A stretch of 57,280 bases of DNA from Mesonia profundi (lineage in GTDB: Bacteria > Bacteroidota > Bacteroidia > Flavobacteriales > Flavobacteriaceae), in the NCBI RefSeq assembly GCF_031085155.1, contig NZ_JAVHUL010000020.1:1-57280 (forward strand), read 5' to 3'. The notes under the pieces were generated by a model. It was not told the DNA's origin and did not search any database. It saw only the letters and a program-made list of their open reading frames with translations. Every line of letters begins with the position of its first letter. The first letter of the stretch is position 1. Below are positions 7,747 to 17,296 of the stretch, one piece after another. The position numbers and the translations under genes were made by a program.

Positions 7747-8475
7747 TTATTTTTTTGGAGGTTGTGAAGGTCTAATTTCGACTTTACTAGGCAAACTGCG
7801 TTTGTTCATTTTAAATAAATCAACGACTAGTTCTCCAAGGTCTTCTTTTTGAATCTTCCAAGCCTCCTTTTCTTCGTTTTGTTCTGGATCGTTACCATTA
7901 AAATGGGTTGAAACAGAACCTGGCATAATGGTAGAAACACTTATCCCATCATCTCTTAAATCGAGCATCATTGCTTGTGTAAAGCCGGTGACTCCAAATT
8001 TACTGGCATTATAAGCTGCGCCGCCTGCAAAGAAATTGGTTCCTGCTAAACTAGAGATGCTTATAAAATAGCCTTTAGATTTTTTTAAAGCTTCTATACT
8101 CGCTTTCGCGGAATAAAAAACACCGGTAAGGTTCGTGTCGATAGTTTCACGCCAATCGTGATCGGTAAGCTCGGTGATTTTACCATAATGTCCAATTCCT
8201 GCATTGGCAATCACAAAATCCAACTGTCCAAATTTCTCTAGAGTATGGCGCACGGCTTCTTCTTGATCTATTAAGTTTCTTACATCTGCTTTAATTCCCA
8301 AAGCCTTGCCCTTTGTCTTTTTTTCTAATTCTTCTGCAGCAGTTTCGGCATTGGTTAATGATCTACTGGTAATCGCCACATTTACACCAGCATTCATCAA
8401 TGCTTCGGCCACTCCATAGCCTATTCCTTTACTTCCGCCGGTAATAAGCGCTGTTTTATTGTTTAAATCTTTCAT
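7747..8475 (-). CDS. SDR family NAD(P)-dependent oxidoreductase
   Basis: A 242-residue short-chain dehydrogenase. The cofactor-binding TGGSKGIGYG is at residues 13-22, NAG in VIANAGIGHYG near residue 90, the catalytic Ser in FISISSLAGT, and the YNASK catalytic Tyr/Lys near residues 155-159. This is the classical SDR size and motif order. It is the first gene of a two-gene unit with the aldo/keto reductase. The substrate cannot be inferred. Confidence 0.93.
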   Translation of the reverse strand: MKDLNNKTALITGGSKGIGYGVAEALMNAGVNVAITSRSLTNAETAAEELEKKTKGKALGIKADVRNLIDQEEAVRHTLEKFGQLDFVIANAGIGHYGKITELTDHDWRETIDTNLTGVFYSAKASIEALKKSKGYFISISSLAGTNFFAGGAAYNASKFGVTGFTQAMMLDLRDDGISVSTIMPGSVSTHFNGNDPEQNEEKEAWKIQKEDLGELVVDLFKMNKRSLPSKVEIRPSQPPKK

Positions 8476-8635
8476 AGTTCTTTTATTTATGCTTTAAAGA
8501 TAGGTAGAAACAAGAGGTTTCTTTAACTATTCTTGAGGTTTTACAACACTTTAACGCCTAAATTCTTAACTTGTTAATCTTAGCATAAATATTATCCTCA
8601 TTAATTTTTTTGAGAATACTTTTATAAAAAAGCAG

Positions 8636-9403
8636 ATGGATAAAAAATACAAAACGATTGCAAAAATTGGGATCTTTTCTAAAGGAATTACCTATTTCTT
8701 GAGCGGAATTTTAACGCTCTTGGCTGCGCTTCATCTTGGCGGATCTACATCTGGAAAAAGTCAAGTGTTTGATTTTATCAACAAACAGCCTTTTGGGAAA
8801 GTTTTATTAATTGCAATTGCATTAGGATTAATTTGTTATGCCTGCTGGAGATTTATACTATGTTTTATTAATCCTGAAGAAATAAAAGACGATTGGAAAG
8901 GTAAAGCAAAACGTGTGGTTTTTTTCTTCGGTGGCATTATTTATTTAGGGATTGCATTTTTAGCAGCTAGAAATTTATGGAGCTCGTCTTCTAGTGGCGG
9001 CGGTGGTTTATCTAGTTTTTTAAGTCCGACGCTTATGAGCATTCTTTTCTTCATTATCGGAATTTTTTTAGTTCTTATTGCAGGATATTACATCAAGCAA
9101 GCTTATCAAAAAGAGTTTATGAAAAAGTTTAGTATAGATGATAGAAGTTGGCACAAAGCGGCTAAGAATGCGGGCTATTTCGGGTTTTATGCTCGCGCTT
9201 TTGTGATACTCATTTTAGCATATATTTTTATTAGAGCCGCCATGTATTCTGGAACCAATGAAGTGAAGGGAACCAAAGAAGCATTTTCCTTTTTACAAGA
9301 TTCTGCGTATGGAAGTATTTTAATGGGAGTTGCTGCAGCAGGATTAGCCGCTTACGGTTTATTTGTTATGCTATTGGCAAGATATAGAAGGTTTGATGGT
9401 TAA
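8636..9403 (+). CDS. DUF1206 domain-containing membrane protein
   Basis: A 255-residue integral membrane protein with about six predicted membrane segments, arranged as three repeats of two helices: KIGIFSKGITYFLSGILT, then KRVVFFFGGIIYLGIAFL, then GFYARAFVILILAYIFIRA. This repeated pattern is the DUF1206 architecture. Function is not known. A glycine/serine-rich loop lies near residues 119-126. A short spacer separates it from the divergent SDR gene, and the PBP gene follows 129 bases downstream. Confidence 0.82.
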   Translation: MDKKYKTIAKIGIFSKGITYFLSGILTLLAALHLGGSTSGKSQVFDFINKQPFGKVLLIAIALGLICYACWRFILCFINPEEIKDDWKGKAKRVVFFFGGIIYLGIAFLAARNLWSSSSSGGGGLSSFLSPTLMSILFFIIGIFLVLIAGYYIKQAYQKEFMKKFSIDDRSWHKAAKNAGYFGFYARAFVILILAYIFIRAAMYSGTNEVKGTKEAFSFLQDSAYGSILMGVAAAGLAAYGLFVMLLARYRRFDG

Positions 9404-9532
9404 AATACTTTTATTTCATTTACAAAACCATTCATACGCGTGATTAGAGTTGAAAACGTTATAAATAAATTAAAATCAGCGCTTCTCGCCCAACTTATTC
9501 GTTAATTTGTGCTCTTTATTTTTATATAATTT

Positions 9533-11851
9533 ATGAGTTACAGGGCCTTTTTAAACAAAAAGTGGGTGAAGTGGACGCTTTATACAGCTTCTACTCTATT
9601 GCTTCTACTATTTCTTTTTTATGGTAGTATTTATTTTGGGATGTGGGGAAAAGTCCCAAATAAAAAGCAGTTGGCTAGTCTTAAACAAAGTCAGGCGACT
9701 CAAGTATTGGACAAAAATGCCGATTTGATAGGTAAATTTTATATTTACGATAGACAATCTATTAAATTTGAAGGATTTCCGCAGCACCTTATCGACGCTT
9801 TAATCGCTACGGAAGATTCCAGATTTTATGAACATGATGGAGTAGATAATAAAAGTTTGTTACGTGTATTTTTTAAGACCATTTTAATGTCTGACGAATC
9901 TTCTGGTGGCGGAAGTACCATAACCCTTCAATTGGCTAAAAATCTTTACGGAAGAGAGGATTACGGCTATTTAAGTATCGTTGTAAATAAAGTACGTGAA
10001 AGTATTGTAGCAGAGCGTATTGAAGACATTTATTCTAAGCAAGATATTCTAACCCTTTACTTAAACACAGTTCCGTTTCCAGACAACACCTATGGTATTG
10101 AAAGTGCCTCTCAGAAATTCTTTAATTCAACTACACAGAAGCTAAGTTTAGCACAATCGGCTACCCTAATCGGTTCTTTAAAAGCGAATCATAGTTACAA
10201 TCCTAGGCTTTTTGCAGAGCGTTCTCAATTGCGACGCGATGTGGTGATTAATCAGATGTTAAAGTATGATTATATTAATTTGAAGCAGGCCAATAAAGCG
10301 AAGCAAGATAAAATTGAGTTAGATTATCAGTATTACGCTCCCAATCAAGGTCTAGCACCTTATTTTAGAGCGCATATCAAAAAACAATTGGATACTTTAC
10401 TTCAGCAAGAGAAATTTAAAAAACCAAACGGAGAAGTTTACGACATCTACCGAGACGGATTAAAAGTCTACACTACCTTAGACAATACGCTGCAAAAATA
10501 TGCAGAAGAGGCCATGCGAGAGCATATGACTAACTTGCAGAAACAATTTGAAAAAGCTTACGGAGAAAATGCACCTTGGTTAAAAAACAAAAAAACATTT
10601 CTTGCGGCAAAACAACGTTTAAAGATTTATAAAAAATATGTGTCTCAAGGTCTTTCCGCGGAAGCGATAGAAGATTCTTTAAACCAAAAAAAAGAAACCG
10701 AATTGTTCTCTTGGGATGCAACCGAAGTGAAATCTATGTCTGTATTGGATAGCTTAGAATACTACTCTAAATTTTTGAATGCAGGAATGGTGTCTTTAGA
10801 ACCGTCTAGCGGAGCAGTTTTAGCCTACGTAGGCGGAATTGATTATAGATACTTTCAATATGATCACGTATCGCAGAGTAAACGTCAGGTAGGTTCTACC
10901 TTTAAACCTTTCGTGTACACGGCAGCTTTAGAAAGTGGAATGGATCCTTGTACCTATTTTCCATTAGAAGCAGTCACCTACACCGATGTGGATAATTGGA
11001 GGCCCACCAATGCTTCTAAAATAGAAGATAGTGAGAATGTTAATTATTCCTTAGAGAAAGCTCTAAGCAACTCTGTAAATACCATTGCGGTAAAAGTGCT
11101 TTATGAAACGGGTGTAAATAGCGTGGTAGAGCAAGCGCACGCTATGGGAATTGAGAGTGATATTCCAAGGGTACCATCTATAGCTTTAGGATCTTCCAAC
11201 GTAAAACTGATAGAAATGGCTACAGCATACACCAGTTATGTGAATCACAGTGTTCCCTCCTCTCCTATTTTTATATCCAAAATAGAAGATAAAGATGGCA
11301 ATGTAGTGGCTTCATTTGAAGATTTGCATCCTTCCTTAAAAAATGATAGACAAAAAGCTTTTAGCGACGACACAAGACAAGTAATGTTAGAGTTTATGAA
11401 GGCTACCGTAAATGAAGGGACAGCAACGCGATTACGCTCTACCTATGGCTTATCTAATGAGATTGCAGGAAAAACGGGAACTACACAAGATAATAAAGAT
11501 GGCTGGTTTGTTGGCATTACGCCAAATCTAGTGACACTAACTTGGGTAGGAAACGACAATCAACAAATTGGTTTTAGCAGTACTGCAATAGGACAAGGCG
11601 CCAACTCAGCTCTCCCTATTTTTGCAAAATACTATCAAAAAATTAGCGCAGACGATGACTATAAAGATATTGCAAATGCACATTTTGAAAAAGCTTCTTC
11701 TGAAGTTTTATCATCTTTAGATTGTGAGGTCATTAAAAAAGACGGCTTTTTTAAACGTCTCTTTGGCAGCAATAAAACGGAAAAGAAATTCGATAAAAAA
11801 GAAAAGAAAAAGAAGAAAGGGATTTTTGGTTGGTTAAAAAAAGATAAATAA
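9533..11851 (+). CDS. Class A penicillin-binding protein 1A (transglycosylase/transpeptidase)
   Basis: A 772-residue bifunctional peptidoglycan synthase anchored by one N-terminal membrane helix (about residues 14-36). The GT51 transglycosylase domain has IATEDSRFYEHDGVD (catalytic Glu) and GGGSTITLQLAKN. The transpeptidase domain has the nucleophile motif STFK in KRQVGSTFKPF, SNSVNT as the SxN box, and KTGTT as the third motif. All catalytic motifs are present. The C-terminus ends in a Lys-rich tail. The gene converges with the SdiA-domain gene, leaving only eight bases between stops and no visible terminator. It contains a TTCCGCGGAA palindrome at 10654-10663. Confidence 0.96.
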   Translation: MSYRAFLNKKWVKWTLYTASTLLLLLFLFYGSIYFGMWGKVPNKKQLASLKQSQATQVLDKNADLIGKFYIYDRQSIKFEGFPQHLIDALIATEDSRFYEHDGVDNKSLLRVFFKTILMSDESSGGGSTITLQLAKNLYGREDYGYLSIVVNKVRESIVAERIEDIYSKQDILTLYLNTVPFPDNTYGIESASQKFFNSTTQKLSLAQSATLIGSLKANHSYNPRLFAERSQLRRDVVINQMLKYDYINLKQANKAKQDKIELDYQYYAPNQGLAPYFRAHIKKQLDTLLQQEKFKKPNGEVYDIYRDGLKVYTTLDNTLQKYAEEAMREHMTNLQKQFEKAYGENAPWLKNKKTFLAAKQRLKIYKKYVSQGLSAEAIEDSLNQKKETELFSWDATEVKSMSVLDSLEYYSKFLNAGMVSLEPSSGAVLAYVGGIDYRYFQYDHVSQSKRQVGSTFKPFVYTAALESGMDPCTYFPLEAVTYTDVDNWRPTNASKIEDSENVNYSLEKALSNSVNTIAVKVLYETGVNSVVEQAHAMGIESDIPRVPSIALGSSNVKLIEMATAYTSYVNHSVPSSPIFISKIEDKDGNVVASFEDLHPSLKNDRQKAFSDDTRQVMLEFMKATVNEGTATRLRSTYGLSNEIAGKTGTTQDNKDGWFVGITPNLVTLTWVGNDNQQIGFSSTAIGQGANSALPIFAKYYQKISADDDYKDIANAHFEKASSEVLSSLDCEVIKKDGFFKRLFGSNKTEKKFDKKEKKKKKGIFGWLKKDK

Positions 11852-11859
11852 TCCTACAC

Positions 11860-12813
11860 CTAAATTTGTGAGGAAGGGTCATCTATAAATTCATCTAAAT
11901 TACCGTTTTTATTACTGTTTTCGCTAGATTGCTTTTTACTAGTTTTCTTTTCCTCCAAGCTAACGTGTAAAATATTAGAAGATTTTAGATCTCCTTCGTT
12001 GGCAATAAACATATCTCCATTGGTATTGAAACTAAGTCCTTCAGGTTGCAAAAATATTTCGGGATCGAGTACCAAAAGCTCTTGTGCCTCCCAGTTTTTA
12101 TTCAGAATTAAGATTTTAGGAATAGCTCCATCGAGTAAATAGATATCTTTGGTTTTGGGATGAATAGCAATTTCTGAAGTTCTAAACAGCTTTTCATCCT
12201 TATCTTCCTCAAAATTATCAAAAATAGGATTATCATACGTTAGTTTATAAATAGGTTCTTTTCCAACTTGTTTCGTTTTTAAATCGAATGCATAAATAGA
12301 TTTAAAATTACCACGATGATCTGGGTTATCTTTGCAAGCCAATAACAATCTATTCTTGGTTTTATCCAAACATAAACCTTCTACATTGTGATCCTCTGTC
12401 AAAAAATTTTCATAAATGATCACTTCAAAATCTTCTTGTTTAAAATTTCTAATTTCAAAAAGTTTACCTGCACTATTCACAACATAAGCACTTTCACTAA
12501 CGATAGCAATGCCTTCGTAATCATCCTGTTCTCCAAAATTGATTTCTCTTTCTACCCCTTCATTTTCTAAATTGTAGAGAAAGATAATTCCCTCTTCATC
12601 TTGCACGCAAGCAATAATATTATCATTAACGTGAGAAATTCCCGAAACTTCTTCTAATGCACGCGGTAAAGGCCATTTCTTATTAACCACCACTTGTGAA
12701 GGATTGTCATAATCTAATACATACTTATCTTTAAAGTTAAAATACATAAAGGTGACAAACGCCATGATGATTAAAGTAATATAAAATGGCGGACTTTTAA
12801 AATACGAGGTCAT
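11860..12813 (-). CDS. SdiA-regulated domain protein, membrane-anchored (paralogue 1)
   Basis: A 317-residue protein with one N-terminal membrane helix (about residues 8-25) and a beta-propeller-like SdiA-regulated domain (PF06977 type) in the periplasm: EVSGISHVNDNIIACVQDEE, then a VEGLCLDKTKNRLLLACKD segment, then EIAIHPKTKDIYLLDG and PEGLSFNTNGDMFIANEGD. Its molecular role is unknown. The start overlaps the stop of the FUSC gene by four bases, so the pair is coupled. A close paralogue lies at 46521-47399 behind a two-component system. The C-terminal Lys/Ser/Asn tail is unlike that of the paralogue. Confidence 0.85.
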   Translation of the reverse strand: MTSYFKSPPFYITLIIMAFVTFMYFNFKDKYVLDYDNPSQVVVNKKWPLPRALEEVSGISHVNDNIIACVQDEEGIIFLYNLENEGVEREINFGEQDDYEGIAIVSESAYVVNSAGKLFEIRNFKQEDFEVIIYENFLTEDHNVEGLCLDKTKNRLLLACKDNPDHRGNFKSIYAFDLKTKQVGKEPIYKLTYDNPIFDNFEEDKDEKLFRTSEIAIHPKTKDIYLLDGAIPKILILNKNWEAQELLVLDPEIFLQPEGLSFNTNGDMFIANEGDLKSSNILHVSLEEKKTSKKQSSENSNKNGNLDEFIDDPSSQI

Positions 12814-15038
12814 ACTTTTCTACTTTTGGCTACATTTTTTAAATTTAAGGAAATCTCATAAAGCCATTTTAATTGCTCTGAAATAAGTTGCACTTCTTTG
12901 CGATGCGCCTGCAATTTCTCTTGTTGCTCTGGATTTTCCTTTTGTAAATATTGCAAATTTAATCGAATCGTTTCATTTTCTAAAAAAGTAGAAGCTCTTT
13001 TTAGATCTTCTTTAGAAACTGGATGCATCTCTACATTTTTCTTTTCTATCTTGTATATACATTCATATAGATTTGCTTCAATATGTTCCATATACGTATC
13101 AAACGCATTGGATGCTTGCGTGGTTGTGTTATTTCTAATAAAAGTTCCTAAACTAGCTAAGGAGGATAAAAACGTATAGTTAAGTGCATTATACTCGTAC
13201 AGTCTTCTATATGATTTTCGTTTAGATTTTGGCTCTTGTGCCATACGTTGAAAGGTTTCACTTAAATTCCCCATAGCGATAAAAGCCTTTTTTCTAGCTA
13301 CTTTATAACTGTTAGGTAAATTTCCTTTTTTCTGATAAAAACGATCTATCTCTTTTAGGTAATTGATATTTGCTTGTAAAGCGTCTACCACATTATTCTT
13401 ATAAAATGAAGACTCCCAAGAAGGCCAAAGAATAAAATTACCAAAAAAAGCCAAGCCAGAACCTATTATGGTATCAATTACGCGGTATTGAATTACATCT
13501 AAAATATTTGGCTGCATGAGCGCATAAATAAAAACGACGTTCAGCGTGATAAAAGCAGCGGCGCCCACATAGTTTTTTTGAATCATGGAGAAGGCAAGAA
13601 TCAAACATACAATTCCTAAAATCATAAACACCAATTGGCTTTGTACAAACAAAACGATGATAAAAGCCACCGCCCCACCAATAAAAGTCCCCAAAATTCT
13701 TTTTTTAGATCTTTCTTTAGTTAGGCCGTAACTAGGTCTAAGAATTACAATTAAGGTAAGTAAAATCCAATAGGCGTTTTGTACTTGAAAATAATGGCCT
13801 ATAAAAACGCCAATTACCATAAGGAAAGCCAGCCTTAACGCATGTCTAAAAGTGGGTGAACTTAAGCTAAGCTGTTGTGTTAGGTTTCTAAAACTATAGT
13901 CTATAGGCGTTAAAAACTGCTGAATCTCTTCTTTAGACTGAATTTTAAGCTTATTTCTTTTATTGATATTCTTTAAAACACGTTCTATAGAATTGATTTT
14001 TTCAATTTGCTTCAATTCAAAATCAAAAATATTTTGTAAGAATAAAAACTGAGGCTCATCCAATACCGCCGACTTCTCCTCCATCAATAAAGCTTCAATT
14101 TCTTTGAAAGATTTAGACATATTAAGGGAAGAACTCACTTTAGTGTTGTCTATAAATACTTCAGAAATATGAAACATCTGTTTGCTCATTTCAAAAATAA
14201 GCTCTTGGTATTTAGCAATAATTGAAGGCTCCTTCTCACCTATTTCGTCAATATATTTATAGTTGATAGGATGCGCCATAATAAGCTCTAAGAGATCTAC
14301 CAAATCAATAAAAATAAGTAGCTTTCTACGGGAAGAATTAGAAACTCCAGATGCTTTTCTAGAGCTCAATAAGGCCTCCCTTAAATCTTCGTGCTTCTCA
14401 TTCATACTTACTTGCAGCTTTAACTGTTGGTCTTGTAGAAGTTCACGATTGTTTTCTTTAAAAAGTAATTTTCCTCTTAAAATTAAAAAGTCTCCCGTAA
14501 GCTGAGCGGTTTCTCCTAGAAGTAATTCTGTATGTTTATTGGGTCTCAAGTAAAGAAATAGTGAACTTAAAAGAATATACCATAAACTTCCCAAAGCAAT
14601 ATAAACCGTGTGTAACCAAATCGCTATATCACCAAAATTTGCATAAGATAAAACGATAGCAATTAATCCTGTAAAAATAACCAAAGAAGCTCTAAAACCA
14701 TATACAGCGAGCAACGAAATCGTAAATACGAAGACAAAAACAACGATAAGATTGAGCCAGAAGATTTCTTGAGAATAACCTCCTAGTAGAGTTCCTAATA
14801 CCCCCAAAACTATAGCAGAAAGCATTCCTAATAGTCGGTGTTTTAAATTTCCAGGAACATCACTGGGAGCCACCATTAAAACTCCCAACGTCATAGCGAT
14901 TCCAATATCTAAAATATCGAATATGTTGGTGATATACAGCGGAAGTACCATCGCCAATGCCAATACATAGCCTTTGGCAAAATCTAAGCCTGTTATATAC
15001 CTAAGCGTATTCTTTTTTATGTTCTCTAAATTATTCAA
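12810..15038 (-). CDS. FUSC family (YccS/YhfK-like) inner-membrane protein
   Basis: A 742-residue membrane protein with two blocks of closely spaced helices (about residues 20-165 and 390-530), each followed by a cytoplasmic helical region. This is the duplicated fusaric-acid-resistance architecture (PF12805/PF13515). Family members are proposed efflux transporters; the substrate is unknown. The only plausible start is TTG at 15036-15038: no ATG precedes the first helix, and a -7 box at 15059-15066 puts the transcript start just upstream. It overlaps the SdiA-domain gene by four bases. Confidence 0.88.
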   Translation of the reverse strand: MNNLENIKKNTLRYITGLDFAKGYVLALAMVLPLYITNIFDILDIGIAMTLGVLMVAPSDVPGNLKHRLLGMLSAIVLGVLGTLLGGYSQEIFWLNLIVVFVFVFTISLLAVYGFRASLVIFTGLIAIVLSYANFGDIAIWLHTVYIALGSLWYILLSSLFLYLRPNKHTELLLGETAQLTGDFLILRGKLLFKENNRELLQDQQLKLQVSMNEKHEDLREALLSSRKASGVSNSSRRKLLIFIDLVDLLELIMAHPINYKYIDEIGEKEPSIIAKYQELIFEMSKQMFHISEVFIDNTKVSSSLNMSKSFKEIEALLMEEKSAVLDEPQFLFLQNIFDFELKQIEKINSIERVLKNINKRNKLKIQSKEEIQQFLTPIDYSFRNLTQQLSLSSPTFRHALRLAFLMVIGVFIGHYFQVQNAYWILLTLIVILRPSYGLTKERSKKRILGTFIGGAVAFIIVLFVQSQLVFMILGIVCLILAFSMIQKNYVGAAAFITLNVVFIYALMQPNILDVIQYRVIDTIIGSGLAFFGNFILWPSWESSFYKNNVVDALQANINYLKEIDRFYQKKGNLPNSYKVARKKAFIAMGNLSETFQRMAQEPKSKRKSYRRLYEYNALNYTFLSSLASLGTFIRNNTTTQASNAFDTYMEHIEANLYECIYKIEKKNVEMHPVSKEDLKRASTFLENETIRLNLQYLQKENPEQQEKLQAHRKEVQLISEQLKWLYEISLNLKNVAKSRKV

Positions 15039-15058
15039 TTGCTAGCTTAAATTTGAGA

Positions 15059-15066
15059 CAAAGATA
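15059..15066 (-). promoter_or_regulatory. -7 box upstream of the FUSC gene
   Basis: The minus strand reads TATCTTTG (15066-15059), matching TAnnTTTG, about 20 bases before the TTG start. No correctly spaced -33 triplet was found. Confidence 0.5.
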
Positions 15067-15137
15067 ATTTTTCTACAAAGTTTATGAGCAGCTTTAAGAA
15101 TAGTTTTGGGATTTAGAATCAAAAAGACAATTTAGAT

Positions 15138-15168
15138 TTTGTTTAAGCAACGAATCCCTGTACTTTTG
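15138..15168 (+). promoter_or_regulatory. Promoter of the MscS-type channel gene
   Basis: TTTG (15138-15141), 19 bases, then TACTTTTG (15161-15168). This is an exact match to the Bacteroidota -33/-7 pattern; the ATG follows 15 bases later. Confidence 0.75.
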
Positions 15169-15183
15169 CAGAAAACCTAAGGG

Positions 15184-16497
15184 ATGAGCACCACCAAAAT
15201 TACACATAGTTTTTATCGTCTTTTTAAAGATTGGGGATGGCAGAATAACCTGGCTGTATACGGGAATCTCATCGCTAATTTTATAATTCTTATCCTCTTG
15301 GTTTATATCTTTGATTTTATTCTTAGAAATACGCTAAGAGAGTTTATAAAACGACTTACAGAGAAAACAAAAACCGAGTTTGATGATCTTCTATTTAAAA
15401 ATAAAGGGATTTATCACTTTTCACATTTACTAACTTTATTTTTGGTGAGGTGGCTAACTCCTTTGGCCTTAGTAGATTTTAAAGGCTATAGCAATGATGC
15501 AGAAAACCTGATAGATGTTCTTAGCATTATCGTCATTATTCTATTCATTAGAAGTATTATTCGCACGTGCAGAGATTTTATTAGAACCCTAGATGGTTTT
15601 AAAGATAAGCCTATAGATAGCTACGTACAAGTATTTACAATCTTCACATGGTTTTTTGGCTTTATGATTATTTTCTCGCTACTTACCGGTAAAGATGTGT
15701 GGACCTTTTTAACCGCTTTAGGAGCACTTTCCGCAGTAATTTTGTTGATTTTTAAGGATACTATACTGGGTTTTGTTGCTAGCATACAAGTTTCTGTAAA
15801 CGATATGGTGCGCATTGGAGATTGGATTACGATGGAAAAATATGCAGCCGATGGGGATGTTTACGAGATTAATCTAGCCTCTGTAAAAGTTAGAAATTTT
15901 GATAATACCATCACTACCATTCCTACCTATTATTTAATTTCTGATTCCTTTAAAAACTGGCGAGGAATGAGTGCTTCTGGAGGTCGAAGAATTAAAAGAG
16001 CTATCTTGATTAAATCCTCCAGTATTCATTTTTTATCAGATACGGAATTCGAAGAACTTAAGAATGTTCAATTGATTAAAGAGTATTTAAATACCCGTCA
16101 AGCGGAAATAGATACGTATAACCAAAAAAATCAAGTGGATAAATCTACTTTGCTTAACGGAAGAAATCAAACTAATTTTGGCGTTTTTAGAAAATATATA
16201 GATGCTTACTTAAATCAACATTCGGCAATAAATAAAGAAATGATGATTATGACGCGTCAATTAGAGCCTACCTCTAAAGGAATTCCTTTAGAAATATATG
16301 CATTTTCGAAAGATAAAGTTTGGAAAAATTACGAACACATTATCGCCGATATTTTTGATCACGTTCTTGCTGCGGTTCCTTATTTTAATTTAGAAATTTT
16401 CGAAATTCCTTCAGGAGATAACTTTAATGTCTCTGTAGAAAATAGAGATATAAAGCTGAATGATACAGATAATACAAGTTCAAAAGCTAAGAATTAG
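15184..16497 (+). CDS. MscS-family mechanosensitive ion channel
   Basis: A 437-residue inner-membrane channel that opens on membrane tension. About five membrane helices lie in residues 20-190. The pore-lining helix and following beta domain are seen in FLTALGALSAVILLIFKDTI, then VNDMVRIGDWITMEKY. This matches the YbdG/MiniMscS-like branch with a long C-terminal cytoplasmic domain. It is transcribed from its own promoter; the VTT gene downstream has a separate promoter. Confidence 0.92.
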   Translation: MSTTKITHSFYRLFKDWGWQNNLAVYGNLIANFIILILLVYIFDFILRNTLREFIKRLTEKTKTEFDDLLFKNKGIYHFSHLLTLFLVRWLTPLALVDFKGYSNDAENLIDVLSIIVIILFIRSIIRTCRDFIRTLDGFKDKPIDSYVQVFTIFTWFFGFMIIFSLLTGKDVWTFLTALGALSAVILLIFKDTILGFVASIQVSVNDMVRIGDWITMEKYAADGDVYEINLASVKVRNFDNTITTIPTYYLISDSFKNWRGMSASGGRRIKRAILIKSSSIHFLSDTEFEELKNVQLIKEYLNTRQAEIDTYNQKNQVDKSTLLNGRNQTNFGVFRKYIDAYLNQHSAINKEMMIMTRQLEPTSKGIPLEIYAFSKDKVWKNYEHIIADIFDHVLAAVPYFNLEIFEIPSGDNFNVSVENRDIKLNDTDNTSSKAKN

Positions 16498-16545
16498 GCA
16501 TTTCTCATACTTTGAAAATATTAACTATATCTTACAGGAATAGAC

Positions 16546-16576
16546 TTGTACACCGTGTGAAAAGCACTTAAATTTG
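16546..16576 (+). promoter_or_regulatory. Promoter of the VTT-domain gene
   Basis: TTG (16546-16548), 20 bases, then TAAATTTG (16569-16576). The ATG is at 16594, 17 bases after the -7 box. Confidence 0.7.
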
Positions 16577-16593
16577 CAACTTTTAATACTAGG

Positions 16594-17214
16594 ATGGCAC
16601 AAAAAAATAAATCTAATAAAAAACCGAGGTGGAAATTGCTCCACCAATATTACTCGTATACAGGTTTTTATTCGTTTGTAGGTAAGAGTCTGATGAAAGC
16701 GGCTTTACCGATTCTCATTTTTATCATCGCATTGATTTGTGTTCACTTTTTTGTGATTGATATCAATGATATTTTAGCTTATATCACAGAGAACTTCCCT
16801 CCTATTGGTGTCTTAGCGGTCTTTTTTGCTTCAGAATCTATTTTGGGACTTATTCCCCCTGAGATTTTTATTGCATGGTCTGGCAAAACAGCGCATCCCA
16901 ATTTATACTTAACAGCCATTGCTTTTCTTTCTTATTTTGGAGGAATTGTTTCCTACTTTGCAGGCCGCGGAATTGCAAGTATTCCTTCGGTATTTGTTTA
17001 CCTAGAAGTAAAAATGGCTAAGCATATTAAAAATATGCGGAAATGGGGAGGTTTCTTAATTATTGTAGGAGCTATTCTTCCCGTTCCTTTTGCCGTTTCT
17101 AGTATTGCAGCAGGAGTTATTAAATTTCCTTTTAGGAGTTACTTGCTATTCGGACTTTTACGTTTTGTACGATTCTTCGTTTACGGAGTGATGATCTTTG
17201 AAGCTTTGAATTAA
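16594..17214 (+). CDS. VTT-domain (DedA/SNARE-associated type) membrane protein
   Basis: A 206-residue membrane protein with a basic N-terminus and about five hydrophobic segments. The central ESILGLIPPEIFIAWSG and the later GAILPVPFAVSSIAAGVIKF are the two re-entrant motifs of the VTT fold found in DedA/TMEM41-type proteins, which are implicated in lipid scrambling or transport. It is somewhat short for DedA but complete. It lies next to the MscS gene with its own promoter. Confidence 0.82.
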   Translation: MAQKNKSNKKPRWKLLHQYYSYTGFYSFVGKSLMKAALPILIFIIALICVHFFVIDINDILAYITENFPPIGVLAVFFASESILGLIPPEIFIAWSGKTAHPNLYLTAIAFLSYFGGIVSYFAGRGIASIPSVFVYLEVKMAKHIKNMRKWGGFLIIVGAILPVPFAVSSIAAGVIKFPFRSYLLFGLLRFVRFFVYGVMIFEALN

Positions 17215-17296
17215 TTCAACAGAATTTACAGAAAACCAATTCCACTTATTTTATAGGCAAATTAATAGTTGACCAGTTCTCTACGTAGAATAAAAA